Assembly (NCBI GenBank): GCA_027449545.1
Contig: DAIDLI010000122.1
Span: 111,313-175,312, forward strand
Origin: Acidobacteriaceae bacterium
GTDB taxonomy: Bacteria; Acidobacteriota; Terriglobia; Terriglobales; Acidobacteriaceae
Direction: 5' to 3'
Length of the DNA: 64,000 bases
Shown: piece by piece, positions 7,362 through 16,263 of the stretch
Layout of the letters: every line of letters starts with the position of its first letter
How positions within the stretch are numbered: position 1 is the stretch's first letter
Program-made: the position numbers and the translations under genes
The notes under the pieces: generated by a model
What the model was told of the DNA's origin: nothing
The model's input: only the letters and a program-made list of their open reading frames with translations
Databases searched by the model: none

Positions 7362-8482
7362 ATCGACCCGCACTGAATGGACTTGCTTCCGGCGTCTTTG
7401 TTTCCGCTCTGGTGCTTGCCGGAGCCGGCTGCCAGAGTACCCCGCCGGCGCAGAACCCGACGCCCGAAACCGCCTCCGCGCAGGTGGTGCAGGCGCAGCA
7501 GGAGCAGGCGCCGACGCTGCTGAATGCCACCGGCACGGTGCACGCCCGCGAAACCGCTACGCTGTCGGCGCAGGTGATGGGCCGCGTGGAGCAGGTGACG
7601 GTGCATGCCGGCGATACGGTCAAGCCCCGCCAGACGCTGGTGGTGCTGGACGGCGCGGCGCTGAGCGCGTCGTCGGCCCAGGCGCAGGCGGCAGTGATGG
7701 CGGCGCAGCAGGAGCAGGCGGCTGCCGAGAGCCAGGCGACGCTGGCCGCCAGCACGCTGGCGCGTTATAAGCAACTGGAAGCGGAGAAGAGCGTGAGCCC
7801 GCAGGAGATGGACGTGGTATCGCGGCGCTCCGAGGCCGCGGCCGCGCAGCTTGCCGCCGCCCGCGCGCAGGTGGAAGCGGCCCGCGCCCAGGCCACTGGC
7901 GCCAAAACGATGCTTTCGTACACGCGCATCCTGTCGCCCTTCGCGGGCGTGGTGACGGCGCGCATGGTGGATCCGGGCGCCATGGCCGCCCCCGGCGTGC
8001 CGCTGTTGCAGATCGACCGCAACGGGCCGCTGCAACTCCAGACGACGGTGGATGAATCGGCGATCGGCAACGTGCGCCTGGGCATGAAGGCGCCGGTCTC
8101 GGTGACCGGGCTGGCGACGCCGCTGAATGGAGTGGTGGAGGAGATTGTGCCCGCGGCTGACCCGAGCAGCCACAGCTTTACCGTCAAGATCGATCTTCCC
8201 GCCTCGCGGCAACTGCGCGCGGGGATGTACGGCACCACCGCCATTCCCACCGGCACGCATCAGGCGGTGCTGATTGACAGCTCCGCGATTGCGCAGCGCG
8301 GCTCGCTGGACTATGCCTACGTGCTCGACGCGCACAACATCGCGCAGCTTCGCTATGTCACTCTCGGGCCGGTGCATGGCATCCAGGTTGAAGTACTTTC
8401 CGGGCTCGCCGCCGGCGAGCGCGTGGTCAATGCCCCCGCAGACCGCGATCTCGCCGGCCGGCGAATTGAGGTGCAGCCATGA
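7358..8482 (+). CDS. RND efflux periplasmic adaptor (HlyD/MFP family), predicted lipoprotein
   Basis: A 374-residue membrane fusion protein. The N-terminus has a lipobox (LAGAGC, Cys about 25), so it is probably anchored in the inner membrane by lipid. A lipoyl-like half (VEQVTVHAGDTVKPRQTLVVLDG) comes first, then an Ala/Gln-rich coiled-coil hairpin (about 105-190), then the second lipoyl half and beta-barrel (ILSPFAGVVTARMVDPG). It links the RND pump to the TolC-type channel. It overlaps both neighbours by four bases, so channel, adaptor and pump form one tightly coupled operon. Confidence 0.9.
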   Translation: MNRPALNGLASGVFVSALVLAGAGCQSTPPAQNPTPETASAQVVQAQQEQAPTLLNATGTVHARETATLSAQVMGRVEQVTVHAGDTVKPRQTLVVLDGAALSASSAQAQAAVMAAQQEQAAAESQATLAASTLARYKQLEAEKSVSPQEMDVVSRRSEAAAAQLAAARAQVEAARAQATGAKTMLSYTRILSPFAGVVTARMVDPGAMAAPGVPLLQIDRNGPLQLQTTVDESAIGNVRLGMKAPVSVTGLATPLNGVVEEIVPAADPSSHSFTVKIDLPASRQLRAGMYGTTAIPTGTHQAVLIDSSAIAQRGSLDYAYVLDAHNIAQLRYVTLGPVHGIQVEVLSGLAAGERVVNAPADRDLAGRRIEVQP

Positions 8483-11400
8483 CGCAGGTCCCCGAGCAGC
8501 ACCTCGGCCTTGCCGGGAGACTGGCCAAGGCATTTCTCAATTCGAAGCTGACGCCGTTGTTCGTGATCACGGCGCTGGCCATCGGCATCTTCGCCACGGT
8601 GGTGATTCCGCGCGAAGAGGATCCGCAGATCCTGGTGCCGATGCTGGACATCGTGACGGCGATGCCGGGCGCCTCGCCGGCCGAGGTGGAAAAGCGGGTC
8701 TCGGCGCCGATCGAGAGCCTGGTACACCAGATCTCCGGCGTGGAGTACGTCTACTCCACCTCCAGCCAGGGACAGAGCCTGGTGATCGTCCGGTTCCTGG
8801 TGGGCACGCCGCAGGAAGAGGCGCTGATCCGGGTCTACAGCAAGATCTACTCCAACTTCGACGTGCTGCCGCCGGGCGCCTCGCGGCCCATGATCAAGGC
8901 GCGCTCGATTGACGATGTGCCGATCCTGACGCTGACGCTTTGGGGCAAGAACTACGGTTCCTATCAGCTTCGCGCCATCGCCGATGAGGTGCAGCACCAT
9001 ATCGAGCAGATTCCGAACGTGTCGGAGACCAGCGTGATTGGCGGTCTGCCGCGCACCATGCGCGTGGTGCTGAACACAGCGAAGCTGAACGCCTACAATC
9101 TGTCGCCCACGGCCATCGTGGGCGATCTGCAAGCCGCCAATGCGCGCGTGCAGGCGGGCAGCTTTGCCCAGAACAACCAGGAAATCAGCGTCGATGCCGG
9201 GAATCTGTTCACCAGCACCAAGGATCTGCAATCGGTGGTGGTGAGCGTGGATCACGGGCAGCCGGTGTACCTGCGCGATGTGGCCGACAAGATCGTGGAT
9301 GGTCCGGCCGAGCCGTCGAATTACGTGCTCTTCGGCACCACCAACAACGATGTGGGCCCGCATGGGGTTCCGCAGCAGTATCCCGCGGCCACCATCACGG
9401 TGGCCAAGCTGAAGGGCACCAACGCCACCGATATCGCCAACGCGGTGCTGGCCAGCGTGGATCACATGAAGGGCAACACGCTGCCCAATGACGTGCATGT
9501 GACGGTGACGCGCAACTACGGCGAGACGGCAAAAGACAAATCGAACGAGCTGCTCTTTCACCTGCTGCTGGCGACGCTCTCGGTTACGGTGCTGATCGCG
9601 CTGTTCCTGGGCTGGCGGGAGTCGGGCGTGGTGCTGGTGGCCATTCCGGTGACGCTGGCGCTCACCATGGCGGTGTTCTACTTCCTCGGCTACACCATCA
9701 ACCGCGTGACGCTGTTTGCGCTGATCTTCTCCATCGGCATCCTGGTGGACGACGCGATTGTGGTGGTCGAGAATATCGTGCGCCACTACCGGCTGCCGGA
9801 GAACAAAGGCCGGTCGTGCAGCGACATTACGGTGGAGGCGGTCGCCGAGGTGGGCAATCCCACCATCCTGGCCACCTTCACGGTGCTGGCGGCGGTGCTG
9901 CCCATGGCCTTTGTGCGCGGCCTGATGGGCCCGTACATGCGGCCCATTCCGGTTGGCTCATCGGCGGCCATGCTGTTCTCGCTGATCGTGGCCTTTGTGG
10001 TGTCGCCGTGGGCGGCCATGCGCCTGCTGGGCCGCCACATCGAAGGCGCGCACCTGCTGGAGCCGGAGCACGAGAACTGGCGCACGCGGATCTACCGCCG
10101 GGTGATGACGCCGCTCATCAACTCCGGCCGCAACCGGTTCCTCTTCTTCGTGGGCGTGATCGTGCTGCTGCTGATTTCGGTGGCTCTGGTTCCGCTCAAG
10201 CTGGTGCGGGTGAAGATGCTGCCGTTCGACAACAAGAGCGAGCTGCAGGTGATCGTGAACATGCCCGAGGGCACGCCGCTTGAAGAGACGCTGCGCGTGA
10301 CGCAGGCGATGGGCGCGGTGCTTCAGAGCCAGCCCGAAGTGCTCGATTATCAGGAGTACGCCGGAACCTCCGGGCCGTACAACTTCAACGGGCTGGTGCG
10401 CCACTACTACATGCGCCAGCAGCCCAACCAGGCGGACATCGCGGTGAACCTGCTGCCGGCCAAAGAGCGCAACCTGCAAAGCCACGAGATCGCCAAAAAG
10501 CTGCGGCCGCTGCTGGACAACATCGCCAACCAATACGGCGCGCGCATTCAGGTGACGGAGGTGCCGCCCGGACCCCCGGTGCTGCAAACCCTGGTCGCCG
10601 AGGTGTACGGTCCCGATCTCAACGGGCAGATCCAGGTGGCGCAGCAGATCAAATCCATCTTCCAGAGCACGCCCGGCGTAGTGGATACGGACTGGTACGT
10701 GGATGATCCGCAGCCGCGGCTGGTGATCAGCGTGGACCAGGTGAAGGCGGCGCAGCACGGCATTGCGGTGGCGCAGGTGGCGCACGCGCTGTCGCTGGCG
10801 ACATCCGGCATGGATGTGGGCCTACTGCACGCGCAGAACGCACGCGAGCCGGTTCCGCTGGAAGTGCAGCTCGATCGCGCCGACCGGTCGTCGGAGCAGG
10901 GGCTGGAAAACATCAAGCTGCCCGGCGCGAACGGCGGAATGGTGTCGCTGCGCGAGCTGGTGGATATCCGGCGGACGACGATTCCGCAGAGCATCTACCA
11001 CAAGAACCTGAAGCGGGTGGTCTATGTAACGGGCGACGTGGCCGGAGCCGAAGAGAGCCCGGTGTACGCCATCCTCAAGATGAATGAGAAGCTCGACCAT
11101 CTGCGCCTGCCGGCGGGTTATGTCCTGCAGCGCTACAACGCCGAGCAGCCCAAGTACACCAACCACTACTCGATGAAGTGGGACGGCGAGTGGCAGATCA
11201 CCATTGAGGTTTTCCGCGATCTTGGCATCGCCTTCGCGGCGGTACTGGTGTTGATCTACATCCTGGTGGTGGGGTGGTTCCGCTCGTTCGCGGTGCCGCT
11301 CATCATCATGGCGCCGATTCCGCTCACGCTGGTTGGCATCCTGCCCGCGCACGCCATGCTGGGCGCGTTCTTCACGGCGACGTCGATGATCGGCTTTATC

Positions 11401-11724
11401 GCCGGCGCCGGCATCATCGTGCGCAACTCGATCATCCTGGTGGATTTCATTGAGCTGCGGCGCAGGCAGGGCGCGCCGCTGGCCGACGCCGTGATCGACG
11501 CCGGCGCCATCCGCTTCCGGCCCATGCTGCTGACCGCGGCGGCGGTGGTGGTGGGAGCCAGCGTGATCCTCAGCGATCCCATTTTCCAGGGGCTGGCGGT
11601 CTCGCTGATGGCGGGCGCCATTGCCTCTACCTTCCTCTCCTGGCCGACGATTCCGGTGCTCTATTACATGATCCACGCCAAGCAGGAAGTGAAACCTGAA
11701 GTTTGTGAACCCTCGCACCTCTAA
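8479..11724 (+). CDS. RND-family efflux transporter permease (AcrB/MMPL superfamily)
   Basis: A 1,081-residue inner-membrane pump of the usual RND length. It has the duplicated plan of one transmembrane helix, a large periplasmic loop, and a bundle of helices, twice. Visible signatures are the N-terminal TVVIPREEDPQI region, the porter-domain phrase GASPAEVEKRVSAPIE, and the transmembrane-4 motif GILVDDAIVVVENIVRH carrying the paired acidic residues used for proton relay. The pump exports substrate from the periplasm using the proton gradient. The sequence resembles general AcrB-like pumps more than heavy-metal CzcA types, but the substrate cannot be read. It is the third gene of the operon starting at 6000. 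Confidence 0.9.
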   Translation: MTQVPEQHLGLAGRLAKAFLNSKLTPLFVITALAIGIFATVVIPREEDPQILVPMLDIVTAMPGASPAEVEKRVSAPIESLVHQISGVEYVYSTSSQGQSLVIVRFLVGTPQEEALIRVYSKIYSNFDVLPPGASRPMIKARSIDDVPILTLTLWGKNYGSYQLRAIADEVQHHIEQIPNVSETSVIGGLPRTMRVVLNTAKLNAYNLSPTAIVGDLQAANARVQAGSFAQNNQEISVDAGNLFTSTKDLQSVVVSVDHGQPVYLRDVADKIVDGPAEPSNYVLFGTTNNDVGPHGVPQQYPAATITVAKLKGTNATDIANAVLASVDHMKGNTLPNDVHVTVTRNYGETAKDKSNELLFHLLLATLSVTVLIALFLGWRESGVVLVAIPVTLALTMAVFYFLGYTINRVTLFALIFSIGILVDDAIVVVENIVRHYRLPENKGRSCSDITVEAVAEVGNPTILATFTVLAAVLPMAFVRGLMGPYMRPIPVGSSAAMLFSLIVAFVVSPWAAMRLLGRHIEGAHLLEPEHENWRTRIYRRVMTPLINSGRNRFLFFVGVIVLLLISVALVPLKLVRVKMLPFDNKSELQVIVNMPEGTPLEETLRVTQAMGAVLQSQPEVLDYQEYAGTSGPYNFNGLVRHYYMRQQPNQADIAVNLLPAKERNLQSHEIAKKLRPLLDNIANQYGARIQVTEVPPGPPVLQTLVAEVYGPDLNGQIQVAQQIKSIFQSTPGVVDTDWYVDDPQPRLVISVDQVKAAQHGIAVAQVAHALSLATSGMDVGLLHAQNAREPVPLEVQLDRADRSSEQGLENIKLPGANGGMVSLRELVDIRRTTIPQSIYHKNLKRVVYVTGDVAGAEESPVYAILKMNEKLDHLRLPAGYVLQRYNAEQPKYTNHYSMKWDGEWQITIEVFRDLGIAFAAVLVLIYILVVGWFRSFAVPLIIMAPIPLTLVGILPAHAMLGAFFTATSMIGFIAGAGIIVRNSIILVDFIELRRRQGAPLADAVIDAGAIRFRPMLLTAAAVVVGASVILSDPIFQGLAVSLMAGAIASTFLSWPTIPVLYYMIHAKQEVKPEVCEPSHL

Positions 11725-11735
11725 GGAGAACCCTG

Positions 11736-11972
11736 ATGACTGTTGAACGCGCTCTTCGCCTTGCCGCCGGCCTCGTGACCTTGATCTCTCTGGCGCTGGC
11801 CTACTATGTTTCCCCCTACTGGCTGTGGCTGACGGCCTTCGTCGGCCTCAACCTGTTGCAGTCGGCCTTCACCAACTGGTGCCCGGCGATGGTGATCTTC
11901 CGGGCCATGGGGATGAAGGACGCCACCTGCGCCACGACGACCCAGCCGCAGCAAAGAGCCGCCAGCCACTGA
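11736..11972 (+). CDS. DUF2892 (YgaP C-terminal-like) small membrane protein
   Basis: A 78-residue protein with two hydrophobic segments (about residues 8-28 and 30-45) and the phrase NLLQSAFTNWCPAMVIFRAMG, which matches the DUF2892 pattern in the membrane part of YgaP-type rhodanese proteins. The conserved Cys in NWCP is present. There is a good ribosome-binding site (AAGGAGAA), and the gene starts 11 bp after the RND gene, so it is probably the last gene of the efflux operon. No rhodanese domain is attached. Its role there is unknown. Confidence 0.75.
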   Translation: MTVERALRLAAGLVTLISLALAYYVSPYWLWLTAFVGLNLLQSAFTNWCPAMVIFRAMGMKDATCATTTQPQQRAASH

Positions 11973-11988
11973 AAAGCATGCAACTCCG

Positions 11989-12040
11989 CCCTCGCGGCAC
12001 GCGTGCATTAAAGCCGCGGGGGTGGGGTTGGGTCTTTTTT
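11989..12040 (+). terminator. Possible intrinsic terminator after the first efflux operon
   Basis: CCCTCGCGGC (11989-11998) pairs with GCCGCGGGGG (12013-12022) with one wobble. A T-run follows at 12035-12040, 12 bases after the stem. The position after the last operon gene fits termination, but the distance to the T-run makes it uncertain. Confidence 0.4.
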
Positions 12041-12057
12041 GCTGGAGTCCGGCGGCG

Positions 12058-12387
12058 CTAGCGCGCGGCCGGGGAGGGAGAGTCTTGGGAGAAATCGCAG
12101 CCAGTCTGCGGGCATTCCCAGGTCTCGATCTTGCGGGAGTGGTTCACGGCTGCGAGATAGAGGGCCGATCCACAGCGGGGGCAGCTCTGCGTGGAACGCC
12201 TTGACTCGTCGAACTCGCCCTGAATGCGATCCGAGTAGCCATTGGCCTCGCGGAAGATGCGCGTGCAGTCGCGCCGCTCGCAGGCGTGGCAGGAGCGGAC
12301 CTCTTCCGAGTCCTCTTCGAGCATCACGCGGCGCATGGCGGCGTGGTGGAGATCGCAGAGCGGAGAGAATTGGGGTCTGGAGCTCAC
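12058..12387 (-). CDS. Small cysteine-rich, probably zinc-binding protein of unknown function
   Basis: A 109-residue protein with clustered potential metal ligands: CDLHH near residue 11, CHACERRDC at about 33-41, CPRCG at about 69-73, and CPQTGC with a nearby His in the C-terminal third. The last two pairs look like a zinc ribbon. I do not recognise a named family. It lies downstream of, and co-directional with, the cold-shock gene but behind a strong terminator, so separate transcription is likely. The C-terminal zinc ribbon hints at nucleic-acid or protein binding; this is only an inference. Confidence 0.6.
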   Translation of the reverse strand: MSSRPQFSPLCDLHHAAMRRVMLEEDSEEVRSCHACERRDCTRIFREANGYSDRIQGEFDESRRSTQSCPRCGSALYLAAVNHSRKIETWECPQTGCDFSQDSPSPAAR

Positions 12388-12461
12388 GACAAACCTCTTC
12401 GTCCCGGAGCGGCGATCAAGGGGGGCAGCCAGGGGCGGGAGCGCCGCCGAAGGACCTGCGG

Positions 12462-12507
12462 AAAAAGCAACAGGGCGGTCCCGAGGACCGCCCTGTTGCG
12501 AGTTTTT
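12462..12507. terminator. Strong bidirectional intrinsic terminator
   Basis: A perfect 15-bp stem, GCAACAGGGCGGTCC (12467-12481) and GGACCGCCCTGTTGC (12485-12499), with loop CGA. It is flanked by an A-run on the left (T-run for minus-strand transcripts) and TTTTT on the right. It lies 18 bp after the cold-shock gene stop. Confidence 0.9.
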
Positions 12508-12516
12508 GCTTGTTTC

Positions 12517-12717
12517 TTAGGCGACGCGGACGTTTTCCGCCTGGAAGCCCTTGGGGCCGCGGACGACGTCGAAGGTCACGGCCTGGCCTTCCTGAAGGCT
12601 CTTGAATCCGGCGCTCTGAATCGCCGAGAAATGCACGAAGACATCCTCGCCGTTGGCCCGGCTCAGAAAGCCGAAACCCTTCGCGTCATTAAACCACTTC
12701 ACTGTTCCCTGTTCCAT
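12517..12717 (-). CDS. Cold-shock domain protein (CspA family)
   Basis: A 66-residue single OB-fold cold-shock protein, the normal CspA length. The RNA-binding motifs RNP1 (KGFGFLS) and RNP2 (VFVHFSAI) are intact, and the opening [16 protein letters not shown] is typical. It binds single-stranded RNA or DNA and melts secondary structure in transcripts. The start codon has an AAGGA ribosome-binding site. The gene is monocistronic, closed by the 15-bp terminator at 12462-12507. The upstream region could give an untranslated leader of roughly 110 bases, as seen in other cold-shock genes. Confidence 0.95.
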   Translation of the reverse strand: MEQGTVKWFNDAKGFGFLSRANGEDVFVHFSAIQSAGFKSLQEGQAVTFDVVRGPKGFQAENVRVA

Positions 12718-13055
12718 TGCACTTGTTCCTTGGATAGATGTACCGCTGAACTCAATTTGGAGTTAATTGCGAGTCAGGCGGGTAAGCGGAACAAGCAAAG
12801 AAAACCAGATCGGATTCTTCGATCTATTTCATTCTACACCAGGTTCGATTTTGATGCAGAGCGGGGCAGCGAATTGTCCGCCAGACCCGGGCCTGGATTC
12901 CTAACAAGGTCATTGGAATCAGCAACTTGAGGGGCAGGTGGCAAGGGTGCTCCGTGGTTCATGGGCGCCGGGTGCGGGGCGGCGCCGCGCGCAGAAGGGT
13001 CTCGGCTAAACTCTTGGAGTCGTTTGAATTTCGGCCCTCGAAGGAGTTGAACCCC
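12718..13055. other. Divergent intergenic region between the cold-shock gene and the GH35 gene
   Basis: On the minus strand a TAGAAT element (-10-like) occurs about 110 bp upstream of the cold-shock start, with no good -35. On the plus strand the segment 12927-13055 is open and forms the N-terminus of the track ORF, but the translated segment is Arg-rich and non-conserved, and a ribosome-binding site precedes a later GTG. I treat it as untranslated leader. Confidence 0.5.
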
Positions 13056-15827
13056 GTGTCGATCTCGCGCAGGCGGTTGTTGCAGGGAATTTCCGTCGTA
13101 TCCTCTTATGCCGGTTTGAACGGTTTGCGGCTGACGCCGCTGGCCGCGGCAGCCGAATCGATGGCTGCTCCGACAACCGGGGCGCCCCGGTTTGCGAAGC
13201 CGGAGATCATTCGCTACGACGCGCAGTGTTTCACCATCCACGGCCGGGACACCTTTCTCTACAGCGCCTGCGTGCATTACCCGCGGGTTCCGCGGGAGCT
13301 GTGGCGCGACCGCCTCACCAAGCTCAAGCAGGCGGGCTTCAACACGATTGAGACCTACGTCTTCTGGAACTACCACGAGCCGGTGGAAGGCCAGGTGGAC
13401 ATGAGCGCGTTTGAAGACTTCATCCAGGCGGTGCACGAGGCGGGTATGTGGCTGGTGGCCCGCGTGGGCCCGTATGCCTGCGCGGAGTGGGACTCCGGGG
13501 GCTTCCCCCAGTGGATCATCGAAAAGCAATTCCCGCTGCGCAGCGACAGCCCGGAGAGCATTCGCACCTCGCTGAACTGGTATGGTCACGTGCTGCCGGT
13601 CGTGCAGAAGAACCTGATCACGCGGGGCGGCCCGGTGATTCTCGTTCAGATCGAAAACGAGTACGACTTCTGGAAGCTGCCGAATCAGAACAAGCTGAAC
13701 TACCTGACGGCGCTGGCGCAATCGGCATGGAGCCATGGCATCGATGTTCCGCTCCTCACCAACTGGGGCCAGCAGGCGCGGGAGAACTCCGATCCGGTGA
13801 TGGCGCAGATTATGGATAGCTGCGACTTCTATCCGCGCTGGAAGATCTCGCCAGAAGTGGATTCCGGGCTGGCGAAGCTCCGCAAGGAGGAGCCGATGTC
13901 GCCGGTCAGCGTGGCGGAGCTCCAGGGAGGGTGGTTCAGCAACTTCGGCGGCCTGCTCTCGATCGATCAGGTTGGCGTCAGTGGCGAACAGTTCAACGCG
14001 CTGGTCAAGACCGTGATCGAGCAGGACACCACCTTCTTCAGCGTGTATATGGGGCACGGCGGCACCAACTTCGATTGGGCGGCCCGCGACCTTACCACTA
14101 CCTACGACTATGCTGCGCCGGTGAGCGAGCCGGGCGGACTGTGGGACAAGTACTATGCCGCGCACCGGCTGGGCGCATATCTGAAGACTTTCGGGACGCT
14201 GCTCTCGCGCGCGAAGACGGTTCCGGGCGGGGTCAGCTCGGACAACCACAACGTGTCCGCCAGCCTTCGCCGCAACGGAGAGTATGGTCTGCTGTTTGTG
14301 CGGGAGACGGCGGAAGCGCCGCAGGCCTTCACGCTGAAGCTCAGCGATGGCGGCGAGAACGTGCAGATTCCGGCGGAGGGCAAGCTGTCGATTGCGAGCC
14401 GCGGCATGAAGATGATGCCGGTGAACCTGACGCTGCCGGACGCACGGATTTCCTACTGCACGGCAGAGGTTCTGATGACCGGGCGCATGGCGCAGCGCTC
14501 GTATGTGGTGGTGTACGACGATCCCGGCAGCCTGGTGGAGATTGCGCTGCATGCGGAGGAAGCGCCGGCCGTTGAAGGGGAGCTGCTCTACCAGCGCTAC
14601 GATGCCGCGAACCATCGCGCGGTGCTCGGCTTCCGGATGGAAGCGGTACAGAAGCACCTGCTGATCCGGGGCAATCTGCAGATTGTCGCGTTGCCGCGCA
14701 GCCTCGCCGACCGCACCTGGCCCGCGCAACTTGCGGCAGCCCACGGCGGGGCGCCGGGGGAGACTCCGGTGATCACCGATTGCGTGCTGATGCGCGACCA
14801 GCAGCAAGAGAACTCCGGCACAACGCTGACGCTGGAGTATGCTCCCGGCGGCCACGAGCTCACGATTCTGGAGCACGTGCCGGTTACGCAGTGCACGGTG
14901 GACGGAAAGCCGGTGCAGGTGCAGAGGGAGCAGCGCTCGCGCACGGCCTCCATCGCCATCCAAACACCGCCGCTGCCCGCACAGCCCATCGTGATCTCAA
15001 GCGGCGAGTCCTGGGTCGAGAGCTTTGATCTGTCGCAGGGAAGATGGATCACGACCGATCTGGTTCCGCTGCAAAGGCTCGGGCAGCTTCCTTACAGTTA
15101 CGTGAAGTATCGCGCCGCGTTCGATTGGAACGGGGAGCCCAATCTTGCGCTTGAGACGTGGACGGAGGATCACAAGCAGGTGTTTCTGAACGGCGCGCGG
15201 GTTGCCGATCTTTCGCGGCGCGATGGCTCGCTTAGCTGCTCGCTCGCGGGACGCGCAAAGAAGGGAGCCAATCTTCTCGAGATCTCCTATGAGTGCTTCA
15301 GCAGCCCCAACTTCGGCCCGACGATGGCCGAGCTGAAGGGCATCCGCAGCGTTCATCTCGGCGACGGGGCAAAGCGGAGACAAATTTCCTCCGCGCACAT
15401 CCAGATGGCGTCGCCCGCGATGAATGGAAGAGCAGTCAACCCGGAGTTCTCTTCGACTCCGTGGTGCAAGACGGCGGTCGGGCCAGGGACGCAGGCCGCG
15501 GATTTCGTTCCTGCCTACACGTGGTTCCGCGCCAGGTTCACCACGCCCGCTACCCCTGCATGGTTCTGCCCGTGGAAGCTGGCAATTGCCTCGCAACGCG
15601 ATGCGCTGATCTACCTGAATGGCAAGTTCGTCGGCTTCTACCGCACCATCGGACCGCAGGAGGATTTCTATCTCCCCGAGCCCTATCTCCACACGGACGG
15701 AAAACAGGAAAACATTTTGACGGTGCGGCTCGCCTACACGGCAACCGCCGCACCGCTCGAGCGCCTGGTGGTTGCGCCTTACGCGGAGTTTGCCGCGCGA
15801 AGAACCGAAGTCCGCTTGCAGTGGTAG
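13056..15827 (+). CDS. GH35 beta-galactosidase family protein, Tat-exported
   Basis: I choose the GTG at 13056 rather than the track ATG at 12927, because AAGGAG lies nine bases upstream and the protein then begins MSISRRRLLQGIS, a twin-arginine signal. It has 923 residues. The catalytic (beta/alpha)8 barrel covers about residues 50-380: VFWNYHEPVEGQ, GPYACAEWDSGGFP, the acid/base in VQIENEY (Glu202) and the likely nucleophile in SVAELQGGW (Glu288). Beta-rich jelly-roll domains follow to the C-terminus. GH35 enzymes cleave terminal beta-galactose from oligo- and polysaccharides. At 923 residues it is long for GH35 and shares little with the second GH35 enzyme at 60742-62697, so the two probably differ in substrate. 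It is closed by the terminator at 15845. Confidence 0.88.
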   Translation: MSISRRRLLQGISVVSSYAGLNGLRLTPLAAAAESMAAPTTGAPRFAKPEIIRYDAQCFTIHGRDTFLYSACVHYPRVPRELWRDRLTKLKQAGFNTIETYVFWNYHEPVEGQVDMSAFEDFIQAVHEAGMWLVARVGPYACAEWDSGGFPQWIIEKQFPLRSDSPESIRTSLNWYGHVLPVVQKNLITRGGPVILVQIENEYDFWKLPNQNKLNYLTALAQSAWSHGIDVPLLTNWGQQARENSDPVMAQIMDSCDFYPRWKISPEVDSGLAKLRKEEPMSPVSVAELQGGWFSNFGGLLSIDQVGVSGEQFNALVKTVIEQDTTFFSVYMGHGGTNFDWAARDLTTTYDYAAPVSEPGGLWDKYYAAHRLGAYLKTFGTLLSRAKTVPGGVSSDNHNVSASLRRNGEYGLLFVRETAEAPQAFTLKLSDGGENVQIPAEGKLSIASRGMKMMPVNLTLPDARISYCTAEVLMTGRMAQRSYVVVYDDPGSLVEIALHAEEAPAVEGELLYQRYDAANHRAVLGFRMEAVQKHLLIRGNLQIVALPRSLADRTWPAQLAAAHGGAPGETPVITDCVLMRDQQQENSGTTLTLEYAPGGHELTILEHVPVTQCTVDGKPVQVQREQRSRTASIAIQTPPLPAQPIVISSGESWVESFDLSQGRWITTDLVPLQRLGQLPYSYVKYRAAFDWNGEPNLALETWTEDHKQVFLNGARVADLSRRDGSLSCSLAGRAKKGANLLEISYECFSSPNFGPTMAELKGIRSVHLGDGAKRRQISSAHIQMASPAMNGRAVNPEFSSTPWCKTAVGPGTQAADFVPAYTWFRARFTTPATPAWFCPWKLAIASQRDALIYLNGKFVGFYRTIGPQEDFYLPEPYLHTDGKQENILTVRLAYTATAAPLERLVVAPYAEFAARRTEVRLQW

Positions 15828-16263
15828 TGAAGCCAGTCACGGCAGAGGGCCGGGCAGGTTGTCTCTCGCGGAGGCACCGGCCCGGCCCTCAACTTTTGCA
15901 GTAAGCGAGGATGGTCTTTGCGTCTCTGGCTCTGGCTGCAAGCGACGCTGAGTTACTTCCAGCCCTATTTGAACGGCAATTCGGAGCAGAGCAAGATTAT
16001 CTGGTTAGACAGATGACGCGGTAGTTATCAACCTGACCCAGCATTTGTGATGAGGATCACGTTGCCAGTTCACGAGTAGGAGTTTAATGGACTGAAAACC
16101 AAGACAGAAGCACGTTAACCTGGCATCCCAGGATGCCGCTCCCTTTCCGGAAACGGATTTTTCCCATCGGATCTTTCGTTGAAGGCTCTTTCCCCGAAAC
16201 CAGGGCCCACAGGCGGGGCCAGTCGCAATTTTTTGCCTGTGTTGGATGGGAAGGGGGCTCTTG
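15828..16263. other. Intergenic region upstream of the antiterminator gene
   Basis: Holds the GH35 terminator, then about 360 bp without a convincing gene. The minus-strand frames here (16005-16409, 16084-16359) overlap the antiterminator gene and are rejected. I see no clear -35/-10 pair. The last 20 bases are purine-rich (GGGAAGGGGG) and probably serve as the ribosome-binding site. Confidence 0.5.
15845..15897 (+). terminator. Intrinsic terminator of the GH35 gene
   Basis: GAGGGCCGGGC (15845-15855) pairs perfectly with GCCCGGCCCTC (15880-15890), followed by AACTTTTGC. The 11-bp GC-rich stem lies 17 bp after the GH35 stop. Confidence 0.75.

Noticed and set aside
5898-7373. 491-aa minus-strand ORF opposite the TolC-type gene
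   Set aside because: GC-rich shadow, with His/Arg/Leu-rich translation and no domain; the + strand frame has clear TolC features.
12927-13055. N-terminal extension of the first GH35 ORF
   Set aside because: The Arg-rich extension precedes a Tat signal, which must be N-terminal; GTG at 13056 has AAGGAG at the right distance.
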